Notes: generated from the letters alone by a model not told the origin. A DNA stretch of 64,000 nucleotides from Chryseobacterium viscerum (GCF_025949665.1 NZ_JAPDFT010000002.1:310001-374000); one strand, 5' to 3'. Positions 1 through 8,576 are shown, counted from the first letter of the stretch. Numbers and translations are program-made.

Positions 1-204
1 AGTTTCTTACTTTATGGATTGGTGGTTACAGCAGGCAGTGCTAATTCTGTGAACAGTTTTTCCACCACCAAATATCTTCATGCCGGAGACCAGATCCGCT
101 TAAGAGGAGGAATCCAGGCCGACACGGGTTTGAACCTCGGAACCGGAGTGAATTTTAAAATGAATGATAAAGACACTTATATCTATATTGAAAAACTGAA
201 CTAA
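1..204 (+). CDS. Secreted jelly-roll (C1q/TNF-like) protein, C-terminal fragment
   Basis: The reading frame is open from the first base of the window and stops at 202-204, so this is the last 67 residues of a gene that begins upstream. The segment is beta-rich and ends in TYIYIEKLN. The following gene ends in FISIEKL, and both have a preceding stretch on a hydrated surface strand (GDQIRLRGG here, GDQLKVQVSGG there), so the two are tandem paralogues. The final strand of C1q/TNF-like jelly-roll domains looks like this in many flavobacterial secreted proteins, including the three genes at 58874-61478. The downstream gene starts one base after this stop, so the two are probably co-transcribed. 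The function is unknown; a surface or matrix role is inference. Confidence 0.7.
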   Translation, partial: SFLLYGLVVTAGSANSVNSFSTTKYLHAGDQIRLRGGIQADTGLNLGTGVNFKMNDKDTYIYIEKLN

Positions 205-205
205 T

Positions 206-1033
206 ATGACAAAGAAAATATACACCCTCACCCTTTTACTGATGGCTGTACTGTTCTTCTCTCAAGTTACAGTAGGCAGTCATAGCAGCCCAAGTACAAA
301 CGCTATGTTCAATGTTGTCAACAAAGAAGACAATGCCACAAATTCTAAAGGGATGATGATCCCAACAGTAAATGATGAAACCGAGCTGCCTCTTTACAAC
401 GCAAGCGAGCCCGATCATTTTAATGATGATTCCAACATGCAGGGAATGATCCTATACAGAAAGGATATTAAAAGAGTGGTTGTTTATGATGGCGAAAAAT
501 GGAAACCTACTTTTTATGAAAGTGGAGGAAAGACAACCCGAGCCAGCATGAATCCTTCAATGGCTGAAAGTAATTTTCCTTCTGTAACCTGTGTACTTAT
601 CGGATGCGGAGAAAAAGATGTCCCTTTTGGGTTTTATGACAGCACTCAGGATACGGATAAACTTGGTATCATTGACCCTCAAGGCATTGTGAATAGTAAT
701 TTTAATAACTTTACTTTTAAAGAATCCGGATTTTATAAAATTTTGATCAGTTTAAAAGTAAAGACTTCAGGAATACACGTTAGTCCGCCAACAATTTCCT
801 TCAGGGCTTTAAAGAACGGAAATGTACTTGCAAGAAATGATGTGCCTTTAAATGAAGCAATCTTAATTACTGCTGGCGCAAATAGAGTTGGAACTATGGA
901 ATTTCTTTCCATGTTTGACAAAGGAGATCAGTTGAAAGTTCAGGTTTCAGGAGGTGTTTCTATTCTTACTGTGGCAGATGTCTACAAAATTGTTCCTACA
1001 GACGGAACTTTTATCAGTATAGAAAAATTGTAA
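206..1033 (+). CDS. Secreted jelly-roll (C1q/TNF-like) domain protein
   Basis: 275 residues. An N-terminal Sec signal peptide (MTKKIYTLTLLLMAVLFFSQ) is followed by a polar linker with a VVVYDGEKWKP motif at about residues 90-100. That 'text of a gene product, then W' pattern is common just before the C-terminal jelly roll in flavobacterial proteins. The last 130 residues are beta-rich, with ESGFYKILISLKV matching the 'G-x-Y-x-V-S-F' strand of the C1q-like proteins at 58874-61478. A CVLIGCG pair may form a disulfide. The gene starts one base after the preceding paralogue and ends before a clear bidirectional terminator. No enzymatic residues are recognised and no specific function can be assigned. 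Confidence 0.75.
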   Translation: MTKKIYTLTLLLMAVLFFSQVTVGSHSSPSTNAMFNVVNKEDNATNSKGMMIPTVNDETELPLYNASEPDHFNDDSNMQGMILYRKDIKRVVVYDGEKWKPTFYESGGKTTRASMNPSMAESNFPSVTCVLIGCGEKDVPFGFYDSTQDTDKLGIIDPQGIVNSNFNNFTFKESGFYKILISLKVKTSGIHVSPPTISFRALKNGNVLARNDVPLNEAILITAGANRVGTMEFLSMFDKGDQLKVQVSGGVSILTVADVYKIVPTDGTFISIEKL

Positions 1034-1066
1034 TTCAAAAATAGGATTCAATTCAATAAAAATAAT

Positions 1067-1098
1067 AAAACAGGATGTTCATTGGAGCATCCTGTTTT
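1067..1098. terminator. Bidirectional intrinsic terminator
   Basis: Perfect 11-bp stem AAAACAGGATG / CATCCTGTTTT with a 10-base loop, ending in T-rich sequence on the + strand and preceded by A-rich sequence. It lies between two convergent genes (stops at 1033 and 1145), so it can serve both strands. Confidence 0.85.
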
Positions 1099-1144
1099 TA
1101 TATTATAAAATTCATCTGACATCATTCTTTTACATGAGAGCATA

Positions 1145-1636
1145 TCAACTGATCAGTTCTTCCAATTGTTTCAGTCCCATTTTAAATCCTTCTTCAAACC
1201 CCATATCAAGGATCTTTTTCATCACTTCCGGAGAATGGTAATGGATATTAATGGTCACTTTAGTTCCTTCTTCCACTCCGGTAAAACCTATCAACCATTT
1301 TGATCTTGGAAAATCTTCATTGATGTTTCCTTTTTCATCACAGAAAGCACTCATCCAGTCAAGGCTTCTGTGTTCCGTAATTTCGCCATACTGAGACTGA
1401 GCGTACATAGGTCCTTTCTCCCCGTTTGGCCCTACCATTGCATACATCCAGATTCCACCTTCTTTAAAGTTTTGGCTTACTGTTTCACATTTCCAGGGTT
1501 TAGGTCCCCACCATTGATCCAATAATTCGGATTGGGTGAAATGATCCCATACCGTTGAAACATCAGCCTTATAAATTTTCATGACATACGTACTGGCCGC
1601 ATCAAAATCTTTGTTGAAAATGATATTAGATTCCAT
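1145..1636 (-). CDS. SRPBCC / AHSA1-type ligand-binding fold protein
   Basis: 163 residues. The pattern SELLDQWWGPKPWKCE near residue 35, then GGIWMYAMVGPNGEKGP, and a C-terminal helix with GFEEGFKMGLKQLEELI are typical of the START-like AHSA1 (activator of Hsp90 ATPase homologue) family. Members have a helix-grip fold with a hydrophobic cavity and often appear as stress-related or unannotated small-molecule binders. No signal peptide is seen, so it is cytosolic. It is monocistronic and divergent from the histidine kinase at 1838, with a 201-bp AT-rich gap between them in which I see no clear promoter box. The ligand is unknown. Confidence 0.85.
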   Translation of the reverse strand: MESNIIFNKDFDAASTYVMKIYKADVSTVWDHFTQSELLDQWWGPKPWKCETVSQNFKEGGIWMYAMVGPNGEKGPMYAQSQYGEITEHRSLDWMSAFCDEKGNINEDFPRSKWLIGFTGVEEGTKVTINIHYHSPEVMKKILDMGFEEGFKMGLKQLEELIS

Positions 1637-1837
1637 ATATTTTTATTTTTAATAAAGTTAACACTTTATTTATTGAAAGGGACTTTTCATATGACAAGTA
1701 AAGGATAATTCATAAATAATTGTTAAAAAACACTCTTTTAAGAAAAAAAAAACAATTATTTGGCTCGTTTTTTGTTTAAGTAGTCTTAAAAAAATTAATT
1801 TTAACATTCATTTTTCCAAAACATATATAATTAAATA

Positions 1838-3382
1838 ATGAATAACAAATTCATCCCAATAATTTCAGTGTTTATGACAATCTCACTGATTGTCTTTGTG
1901 ACGCTCCAATTTTATTGGTTGAAAGGCTATTACGGTGTACTGGAACAGGATTTTTCAAATAAAGTGTATGCTGTTTTGGAAAGTACTTCACAAAATATTC
2001 AAGAGATTGAAGCGGACAAGTACCTGAACCAGGATTATAAAGACTTCAGAAAAAATATTCTTGCGAACAGTAAACAGCCGTCCTTAACTACTATTCAACA
2101 GGTAGAAGACTCCGGCACTCAGAGACAGATTATTTACTCTAAAAACATTATTGAAAAAACACAGCTGCCAATTTCTCAAAAAGGGGATTCTATTAAACTC
2201 ACCACCTTGTATACAGACGAAGCAGCCTATAAAATAAAGAGAGATACTACCAACCGTGAACTTCTTACCACAGATATCAATCAGGAGATTGAAACTGGAG
2301 ATTATTCCATGAAAGAATTTGTGAAAGTATATGGAAACAATCTTCCTATCACCAAAAGAGTAGATCCGAAAACGCTTGATTCCGTGATCGCTAAAGAACT
2401 TAAAATAAGAGGAATATCTGCCAAGTTCGGATATGGAGTTCTTGACAGAAACAACAAGCTTACAAGCATTGTGAATAAAGCTTACAAAGAGAAAAAAGAC
2501 AGTAATATCTACAGCTTTCCTCTTTTTGCAGACAAAAAAAACACATTGTACAGCCTCGCATTGGTGTTCCCTAAAAAAGAATACTCCCTGGCGATGAACA
2601 ACTGGCCGATGCTTCTGGGAACATTTCTTTCTCTTCTTACTATTCTTGGAATTTATATTATTTCCATCAATTATATGATGAGGCAGAAAAAGCTTGCTGA
2701 AGTAAAAACAGACTTCATCAACAACATGTCTCATGAGTTTAAAACACCATTGGCAACCATTTCCGTAGCAACGGATTCTTTGGCTAATGATAAAATTGCC
2801 ACCAATCCGGATAAGGTAAAATACTATTCCGAACTGATTAAGCAGGAAAACTTAAGGATGAAAAAGCAGGTAGAAAATGTGCTGAATATGTCCAAGCTTG
2901 AACGAAATGAAGTAGAACTGTTTTTAAAAGAAACCAATGTAAGGGAATTGATCAAAAGAACTACAGAATCTTTCAATCTTATTGTGCAGCAAAGAAACGG
3001 AACACTTACGCAAAAGTTCAATGCCACCCATTATAATTTTAAAATAGATGAATTCCACATCTCTAATATGCTGGTCAACCTGCTGGATAATGCCAATAAA
3101 TATTCTCCAGAAGCACCGGAAATACATGTGGAAACAAGAAATGAAGGACACTGGTATATCATTGAAATTTCCGATAAAGGAATGGGAATGGACACCCAGA
3201 ATAAAACCAAAATTTTCGAAAAATTCTTCAGGGAAGAAACCGGAAATATTCACAATGTAAAAGGACAAGGATTAGGTCTTTCCTATGTGAAGAAAATTGT
3301 AGAACTACACAAAGGACAGATTATCGTTGACTCTCATAAAGGAAATGGAAGTACGTTTACGATAAAACTGCCAATGGGATAA
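1838..3382 (+). CDS. Two-component sensor histidine kinase, RprX-like
   Basis: 514 residues. Transmembrane segments lie at about residues 8-28 and 255-280 and enclose a roughly 225-residue periplasmic sensor region with no domain I recognise. The HisKA box NNMSHEFKTPLATIS carries the phospho-acceptor His at about residue 299. HATPase_c motifs follow in order: N box NLLDNANKYS, G1 DKGMGM, F box FEKFF and G2 GQGLGLSYVKK. The response regulator at 3544 is the evident partner, although a 161-bp gap separates them. Family resemblance is to Bacteroides RprX. The stimulus is unknown. Confidence 0.92.
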   Translation: MNNKFIPIISVFMTISLIVFVTLQFYWLKGYYGVLEQDFSNKVYAVLESTSQNIQEIEADKYLNQDYKDFRKNILANSKQPSLTTIQQVEDSGTQRQIIYSKNIIEKTQLPISQKGDSIKLTTLYTDEAAYKIKRDTTNRELLTTDINQEIETGDYSMKEFVKVYGNNLPITKRVDPKTLDSVIAKELKIRGISAKFGYGVLDRNNKLTSIVNKAYKEKKDSNIYSFPLFADKKNTLYSLALVFPKKEYSLAMNNWPMLLGTFLSLLTILGIYIISINYMMRQKKLAEVKTDFINNMSHEFKTPLATISVATDSLANDKIATNPDKVKYYSELIKQENLRMKKQVENVLNMSKLERNEVELFLKETNVRELIKRTTESFNLIVQQRNGTLTQKFNATHYNFKIDEFHISNMLVNLLDNANKYSPEAPEIHVETRNEGHWYIIEISDKGMGMDTQNKTKIFEKFFREETGNIHNVKGQGLGLSYVKKIVELHKGQIIVDSHKGNGSTFTIKLPMG

Positions 3383-3543
3383 AATGCAAATGATGAATGA
3401 TAAGTTATCGATGATAAAAAACTTACTTCATATCAACTATCAATGATCATTTATCAATTATAAAAAGTTTAACCAAATATCAAAATATAGAAGATAGAGT
3501 GAGAAAGTTCATTCTTAATTGTTAATTATTAATTATTAAAATT
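3383..3543. other. AT-rich spacer with TGAT/ATCA repeats between kinase and regulator
   Basis: This spacer between the kinase and its response regulator holds repeated TGATGAATGATAAG / ATCAATGATCATTTATCA type units that can pair imperfectly (about 3391-3462). No ORF or promoter box of the TAnnTTTG type is clear. It may be a decayed intergenic repeat or may insulate or tune translation of the regulator. I cannot decide from the sequence. Confidence 0.35.
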
Positions 3544-4230
3544 ATGAGCAACAGAATATTATTAGTAGAGGACGATCAGAGTTTCGGGGCAGTGCTTAAA
3601 GATTATTTGACGATCAATAATTTTGAAGTAACACTTGCCACTGATGGGGAGCAGGGACTTAAAGAATTTACAGAAAATGAATTCGACATCTGCATATTTG
3701 ACGTAATGATGCCTAAAAAAGACGGGTTTTCATTGGCTGAAGATGTAAAAAAGATTGATAAAAATACACCGATCATATTTCTTACGGCAAGAAATATGAG
3801 AGAAGATATTTTGAAAGGATACCAGTTGGGAGCGGATGATTATATTACAAAACCTTTTGATACTGAACTTCTTTTATACAAAATAAAAGCAATTCTTCAG
3901 AGAAGTTCTACATTGGAAAATGAGGAGCAGGAGCAGTTTAAAATCAGTAATATTTTCTTTGACTCTATGCTGAGACAGTTGAAAGTAGGTGATAAAGAAT
4001 ACAAACTTTCTCCTAAAGAAAATGAATTATTGAAGCTTCTTTGTATTCACAGAAACGATTTTATGCCTAGAGATCTTGCTTTAAGAAAGATCTGGAAAAA
4101 GGAAAATTACTTTACAGCAAGAAGTATGGACGTGTATATCGCGAAGCTTCGTAAGTTATTAAAAGACGACGAAGGGTTGGAAATTATCAACGTTCACGGA
4201 GAAGGATTTAGACTTTTGGTAAAAAATTAA
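3544..4230 (+). CDS. OmpR-family response regulator, RprY-like
   Basis: 228 residues. The receiver domain spans residues 1-118, with acidic pocket E9/D10/D11, phospho-acceptor D53 (IFDVMMPKKDG), T81 (FLTAR) and K103 (DDYITKPFD). The C-terminal winged-helix DNA-binding domain (about 130-226) has LSPKENELLKLL and SMDVYIAKLRKLL. All residues needed for phosphotransfer are present. The gene follows the cognate histidine kinase and is closed by a strong terminator. Resemblance is to Bacteroides RprY. Targets are unknown. Confidence 0.93.
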   Translation: MSNRILLVEDDQSFGAVLKDYLTINNFEVTLATDGEQGLKEFTENEFDICIFDVMMPKKDGFSLAEDVKKIDKNTPIIFLTARNMREDILKGYQLGADDYITKPFDTELLLYKIKAILQRSSTLENEEQEQFKISNIFFDSMLRQLKVGDKEYKLSPKENELLKLLCIHRNDFMPRDLALRKIWKKENYFTARSMDVYIAKLRKLLKDDEGLEIINVHGEGFRLLVKN

Positions 4231-4257
4231 TCCAAAAATCAAATTATAAGTATAAAA

Positions 4258-4294
4258 TTAGCAAAACAATTGAAAATGTTTTGCTAATTTTGTT
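4258..4294 (+). terminator. Intrinsic terminator after the response regulator
   Basis: 10-bp stem TTAGCAAAAC / GTTTTGCTAA with a 10-base loop and a TTTTGTTT tail. The distal arm also contains TAATTTTG (4285-4292), a match to the Bacteroidota -7 box TAnnTTTG, only 10 bases before the next start codon. Terminator and promoter for the next gene may therefore overlap. Confidence 0.75.
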
Positions 4295-4302
4295 TCATAC
4301 CC

Positions 4303-4953
4303 ATGGATATGAAGAATACATTTATAGGTTTGATCGCTGTATCACTATTAGCTGTATCCTGTAAAAAGGATGAAAGAGCTACTTATTTAAAAGAAGAAGC
4401 CAATGCCGGACAACCCAGCGTTGCCCTTAATACAACCTCAAAAACAACACTAATGGACCAGGCGGGCATTCCATCTGTCTCCACTCCTGCTCCAATGGCT
4501 ACGGCCCCAGGTATGAACCCTCCACACGGACAACCCGGCCATCGATGTGATATTCCGGTAGGACAGCCTTTGAATGGTCAGCCTGCTGCCGCTACTCCAG
4601 CTACACAAAATATCAATACAAACGGAAATAATATTGTCCAGATTGATCCGAATGCTGTATCACCAGGTAAAATCACCCTTGACAACAATGGAAAACAGGC
4701 AAAAACAGCTCCGGGGATGAATCCTCCGCACGGACAGCCCGGGCACCGATGTGATATTCCGGTAGGACAGCCTTTAAACAGTAAACCTGTTCCGGCTCCA
4801 CAGGCTGCACAAAATGCAGTACAGACTACTCCAAGTCCTGCTCCCGCACCGGCGGCGCAGAATCTGGCAATGGGAGAAAAACCAAAATTAAACCCTGCAC
4901 ATGGTGAACCTTGGCACAGCTGTTCTCTAAAAGTTGGTGATCCTTTGCCATAA
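4303..4953 (+). CDS. Lipoprotein with three HGxPxHxC metal-binding-like repeats
   Basis: 216 residues. The lipoprotein signal ends in LLAVSC with the lipidated Cys at residue 20. A second ATG at 4309 is an equally good start. The mature part is Pro/Ala/Gln-rich and low in complexity, and carries three copies of a 24-residue unit with core HGQPGHRCDIPVG at about residues 68-91 and 136-159, and a diverged copy (HGEPWHSCSLKVG) closing the protein at 193-216. Each unit presents two His and one Cys, which suggests soft-metal binding. The downstream genes (Cys-rich protein, HMA-bearing TonB receptor) support copper or another soft metal. I know of no named family; the function is inference. Confidence 0.75.
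   Translation: MDMKNTFIGLIAVSLLAVSCKKDERATYLKEEANAGQPSVALNTTSKTTLMDQAGIPSVSTPAPMATAPGMNPPHGQPGHRCDIPVGQPLNGQPAAATPATQNINTNGNNIVQIDPNAVSPGKITLDNNGKQAKTAPGMNPPHGQPGHRCDIPVGQPLNSKPVPAPQAAQNAVQTTPSPAPAPAAQNLAMGEKPKLNPAHGEPWHSCSLKVGDPLP
4504..4575 (+). repeat. 24-codon repeat unit, copy 1
   Basis: In-frame 72-bp unit nearly identical in DNA to 4708-4779. The long shared run through the GATGTGATATTCCGGTAGGA block implies a recent duplication inside the gene. Confidence 0.8.
4708..4779 (+). repeat. 24-codon repeat unit, copy 2
   Basis: Partner of 4504-4575. The third, diverged copy is at the 3' end of the gene (about 4879-4950) and keeps the protein pattern but not the DNA identity. Confidence 0.8.
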
Positions 4954-4959
4954 ATTTTG

Positions 4960-4967
4960 TATTTTTG
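4960..4967 (+). promoter_or_regulatory. -7 box TATTTTTG for the Cys-rich protein
   Basis: Matches TAnnTTTG five bases before the ATG at 4973, the near-leaderless layout common in Flavobacteriia. No well-spaced -33 TTG is seen. It overlaps the stop region of the previous gene and argues for ATG 4973 as the start, not an upstream TTG in the same frame. Confidence 0.5.
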
Positions 4968-4972
4968 CAGAT

Positions 4973-5335
4973 ATGAAGCTGTTTCACCTACTTGCAATTG
5001 TATTTTGCCTGGGAGTTTTTCTAATTCCCAAGGACAATTTCTATATGCAAGGGATGCAGGAAACATGCTGTAAAGCAGAATCTTCCAAGAAAATGGACTG
5101 CTGTAAAAATCATTCTTCAAAAAAAGACAGCAAACATGACAAAACAAAATCATGTAATGATGACTGCTGTTCATCATGTGTTGCCTGCTACACTTTTATT
5201 GAAACCCCTTTTTCAAAAAATCTACGTCTGGAACTGTCTTATTACAAAGCGAATAAGAATGCTCAGTTTCGATATTCAGATCCTTATCTTTCAGACCGTT
5301 TAAAGGAAATCTGGCAGCCGCCTAAGATAGGTTAA
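4973..5335 (+). CDS. Small Cys-rich secreted/membrane protein, metal-linked
   Basis: 120 residues from ATG 4973. An N-terminal hydrophobic helix (LFHLLAIVFCLGVFLIP) acts as signal or anchor. It is followed by a Lys/Cys-rich stretch with CC pairs (ETCCKAE, KMDCCKNH, NDDCCSSCVACY) in the exported part. The final third is ordinary polar sequence ending in EIWQPPKIG. The pattern resembles small periplasmic proteins found next to copper-type TonB receptors with HMA domains in Flavobacteriia. The receptor starts 69 bases downstream on the same strand. Cys thiols in an oxidising compartment suggest metal binding or disulfides. Function is inference. Confidence 0.7.
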   Translation: MKLFHLLAIVFCLGVFLIPKDNFYMQGMQETCCKAESSKKMDCCKNHSSKKDSKHDKTKSCNDDCCSSCVACYTFIETPFSKNLRLELSYYKANKNAQFRYSDPYLSDRLKEIWQPPKIG

Positions 5336-5404
5336 TTAAAATATCATGGGTTCATTATACTCTGTAATGGACTGTTTTTTAATTAATTTAAACTTTTAAA
5401 CAAA

Positions 5405-8107
5405 ATGAAATTACCTATTTCCAGGTTGATACTTGGTGCATTATTCCTATTTACACAATTTATATCTGCTCAGACACTTTCAAAAAACCAGTTCAAGGTA
5501 AAAGGGAACTGCGAAATGTGCAAAACAAGAATTGAAAGTGCCGCCAAAAAAGCAGGCGCAAAAACAGCCGTTTATTCTGTTGACCTGCAGACACTCACTT
5601 TAGAAACAGACAAGGTATCTACGGATGATATTCTGCAAAAAGTGGCTGAAGCAGGCCATGATAATGAGAAATTCAAGGCTCCGGATACAGTTTACAATAG
5701 TCTTCCGGGATGCTGCCTGTATAAAAGAGATCTGCCATCTCAGGCGGAAACACATCATGAACACCATACCAGTGCTAAGGTTTCTGATAAAAAAGAATAC
5801 GAATTCTATGTAAGAGGAAACTGTGCATCCTGCAAAGCCAGAATTGAAAAGGCATCCAAAGATGCAGGAGCCACTGCTGCAGAATGGAATGCAGAAAAAC
5901 AAACAGTTACTTTAAATTTTGACCCGTCAAAAACTTCATCAGATAAGATTTTAAAGGCTATTGCTGATGCAGGACATGATAACGAAAAATATAAAGCTTC
6001 AGATGCTGTTTACAATGGCCTTCCGGGATGCTGTCTGTATGACAGAGAGTTTACTTTTGGCCAGCCTAATCCAAAAGTGCATTACGAAGAAGCAGCAAAA
6101 CATGAAGATCATAATGACAATGCAATCTCTTCAGCTAAAGAAGATCATTCTCAGCATGAAAAAAGCATTGATGGTGTTGTCGTAACAGGTTCTAAGGCAG
6201 CAACAGCTTTAAGTAAGAAAGAAGCCGGACTTGTTTTTAATATTGATAAAAAAGAACTTTTAAAAGCAGCCTGCTGCAATCTCTCTGAAAGTTTCGAAAC
6301 CAATGCAACCGTAGATGTTTCTTTCAGTAATGCAGTTACCGGAACAAAACAGCTGAAAATGCTTGGTCTGGATCAGAAATATACCAGCTTAACTAAAGAA
6401 CAGTTACCTGAAATCAGAGGACTTGCTTCTGCATATGGCTTAAATTTTATTCCGGGAAGATGGATTGAAAGTATCCAGCTTACTAAGGGAGGAAGCACTG
6501 TAACGAATGGTTATGAAAGCATCACAGGGCAGATTAATACTGAACTTTTGAAGAATGCGAAAACTCCGGAAACTTCACTGAACCTTTTTGCTGATTTCAA
6601 TGGGAGAGCTGAAGTGAATATTACCAATGTCTCCCCCATCAACGATAAATGGTCACAAACTTTTCTTCTTCACGGAAACGGAACTTTCGGGAATACGGAT
6701 ATGAATAATGATGGTTTTCTGGACAGACCGAAAGGTACCCAGATCAATGCAGCGTATTTACTGAACTATAATGATCTTGAAAAATCAGGGTTCGGATCTC
6801 ACTTCGGAATTAATTTTATCAGAGATGAAAGAACGGCAGGACAGGTTGGTTTTGATAAAAAACTTGGTCAGGACAAGCAGCCTTTTTACGGAGTAGGAAT
6901 CGATATTTCGAGATTCCAGGTTTGGAATAAGACAGGATATGTTTTTAAAGGAAAACCTTACCAGAGTATCGGCTGGATGAACCAGTATGTGTATCATCAG
7001 CAGGATAGCAACTTCGGGTTGAGAAATTATGCAGGACAGCAGCACACTTATTATTCCAATTTAATCTTTGAAAGCATCATTGGAAATACCAACCATAAGT
7101 ATAAAGCGGGAGCAAGTTTCTTATACGACGGTTACAAAGAAACCTATTTATTGAATGATTTGAGAAGAAATGAAATTGTACCGGGAATTTTTGCTGAATA
7201 TACTTTAACTGGTTTAAAATATACTTTAGTAGCAGGTTCCAGAGTAGATTTTCATAATCTGGCAGGAACACAATTTACACCAAGACTTAATTTTAAATAT
7301 GATTTCACACCTCAGACTATTTTAAGACTTTCTGCGGGAAGAGGATTCAGAACTGCGAATGTATTTGCAGAAAGCCAACAGTATTTTGCTTCAAACAGAG
7401 CGATTAATATTTTACCAAACGGAGGAAATATTTATGGTTTAAGACCTGAAATTGCCTGGAACTATGGTGCCAGCTTACAGCAGGAATTCAAATTATTCGG
7501 AAGAAAATCCAGTATCATCGCAGATTTCTTCAGAACAGATTTCCAGGATCAGGTATTGGTGGATCTTGACAAATCTCCTCAGCAGCTAACGTTCTATAAT
7601 CTGGAAGGAAAATCCTTTGCGAATTCATTTCAGACACAATGGGATTTCATGCCTGTAAAAAATCTTGAAGTAAGACTTGCTTATAAGTATTATGATGTAG
7701 AGGCTGATTATATCGGAGGACGAAGAGAAGTTCCTTTCATGGCAAAACACAGAGGGTTTGTGAACTTGGCCTATTCGACCAACAAGAGTGATAAAGGAGG
7801 ATTCTGGAGTTTTGATACTACTTTAAACTGGGTAGGAAAGCAAAGACTTCCTGATACTTCAACCAATCCGGCAGAGTTTCAGTTACCGACTTATTCGGAA
7901 TCTTACGCGGTTCTTAACGCTCAGATTTCAAGAAACTTCAATAAAAAGATCAGAGCTTACTTAGGAGGGGAAAATCTTACTTCTTATTATCAGAAAAATG
8001 CGATTGTAGATTTTAAAAATCCTTTCGGAAATTATTTTGATGGTGGAATGGTATACGCACCGATTATGAAGGCAAACTTCTATGTAGGACTGGATGTGAC
8101 ATTTTAA
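5405..8107 (+). CDS. TonB-dependent receptor with two N-terminal HMA domains
   Basis: 900 residues with a Sec signal peptide (cleaved after ISA-Q at about residue 22). Two tandem heavy-metal-associated units follow, each with CxxC: GNCEMCK (C36, C39) and GNCASCK (C140, C143). Each is followed by a conserved tail YN-x-LPGCCLY (C103/C104 and C209/C210). A His-rich linker (HHEHHTS, HEDHNDN, HSQHEKS) leads to a TonB box region (GVVVTGSK, about 257-264), a plug domain (about 275-390) and a beta-barrel to the C-terminal phenylalanine. The normal carboxypeptidase-like N-domain is replaced by the metal domains. It is likely an outer-membrane receptor for copper or another soft metal or a metallophore; substrate unproven. 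It is the last gene of the cluster. Confidence 0.88.
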   Translation: MKLPISRLILGALFLFTQFISAQTLSKNQFKVKGNCEMCKTRIESAAKKAGAKTAVYSVDLQTLTLETDKVSTDDILQKVAEAGHDNEKFKAPDTVYNSLPGCCLYKRDLPSQAETHHEHHTSAKVSDKKEYEFYVRGNCASCKARIEKASKDAGATAAEWNAEKQTVTLNFDPSKTSSDKILKAIADAGHDNEKYKASDAVYNGLPGCCLYDREFTFGQPNPKVHYEEAAKHEDHNDNAISSAKEDHSQHEKSIDGVVVTGSKAATALSKKEAGLVFNIDKKELLKAACCNLSESFETNATVDVSFSNAVTGTKQLKMLGLDQKYTSLTKEQLPEIRGLASAYGLNFIPGRWIESIQLTKGGSTVTNGYESITGQINTELLKNAKTPETSLNLFADFNGRAEVNITNVSPINDKWSQTFLLHGNGTFGNTDMNNDGFLDRPKGTQINAAYLLNYNDLEKSGFGSHFGINFIRDERTAGQVGFDKKLGQDKQPFYGVGIDISRFQVWNKTGYVFKGKPYQSIGWMNQYVYHQQDSNFGLRNYAGQQHTYYSNLIFESIIGNTNHKYKAGASFLYDGYKETYLLNDLRRNEIVPGIFAEYTLTGLKYTLVAGSRVDFHNLAGTQFTPRLNFKYDFTPQTILRLSAGRGFRTANVFAESQQYFASNRAINILPNGGNIYGLRPEIAWNYGASLQQEFKLFGRKSSIIADFFRTDFQDQVLVDLDKSPQQLTFYNLEGKSFANSFQTQWDFMPVKNLEVRLAYKYYDVEADYIGGRREVPFMAKHRGFVNLAYSTNKSDKGGFWSFDTTLNWVGKQRLPDTSTNPAEFQLPTYSESYAVLNAQISRNFNKKIRAYLGGENLTSYYQKNAIVDFKNPFGNYFDGGMVYAPIMKANFYVGLDVTF

Positions 8108-8201
8108 AAGCTGGAAGCTGGAAGAATTAAGCTGGGAGTACTATTAGCGGGTGAAATTCTTATTTGGGATGAACCACCTGTATAAAAATTCTAAATAAAC
8201 A

Positions 8202-8240
8202 AAACCTTATAGGTCTTAGAGGTCTATAAGGTTTATTTTT
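8202..8240 (+). terminator. Terminator and AAACCT...AGGTTT palindrome
   Basis: Perfect 11-bp arms AAACCTTATAG (8202-8212) and CTATAAGGTTT (8224-8234) followed by TTATTTTTT. It ends the metal cluster. It belongs to the same palindrome style as 49837-49861 and 50639-50671. Confidence 0.75.
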
Positions 8241-8270
8241 TGCCATCATATTTTTTGTGGAATATGTTTT

Positions 8271-8439
8271 AAACGCAAAGAAAGGTAATTCAAATCTATT
8301 ATTTTTAGGGAGCTAAGAATTTTGACTTTGCCGCAGAAGAAGCTTTATGAATATCTCATTCGCTTAGAAAGAATCAATGAAATTGATTCCACTCCTTACC
8401 TCCTGGAATATTCATTCTAAAAAATAAAACTTTGCGTTT
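8271..8439. repeat. Intergenic element with 10-bp terminal inverted repeats
   Basis: Arms AAACGCAAAG (8271-8280) and CTTTGCGTTT (8430-8439) enclose about 150 bp with no gene. The interior has a short hairpin, AATCAAT/ATTGATT, at about 8373-8386. The CGCAAAG end motif recurs at 49655-49761 and at about 49782-49790, so this may be a degraded member of a dispersed intergenic repeat family. Flanking duplications are not evident. The rest of the 8108-8567 gap is AT-rich and holds the GntR promoter region. Confidence 0.4.
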
Positions 8440-8562
8440 CAGAAGAATCAATTCATATTATATTTCAACAATGTTCTCTCCCTGGCTTTTGCATCTTTTA
8501 TTTTAGAAATAATTAAAAAAATCTTCACCAAATCAAAAAAATACTATATTTACACTTTCTTA

Positions 8563-8576
8563 TATGTATGAACATA
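8563..8576. promoter_or_regulatory. Candidate GntR operator, copy 1 (start of gntR)
   Basis: TATGTATGAACATA, a 5-bp-arm palindrome overlapping the start codon at 8568. It matches the site at 9347-9360 in 10 of 14 positions about the same axis. Position at the regulator's own start fits autorepression. Confidence 0.45.

Noticed and set aside
2084..2734. 216-codon open frame on the - strand inside the histidine kinase
   Set aside because: It lies entirely within a clear kinase gene in the opposite strand, has no family match and no promoter; an antisense shadow.
4578..5177. 199-codon open frame on the - strand over the repeat lipoprotein
   Set aside because: Its sequence is a Cys/Pro-rich mirror of the repeat gene and the Cys-rich gene, so it is an antisense shadow.
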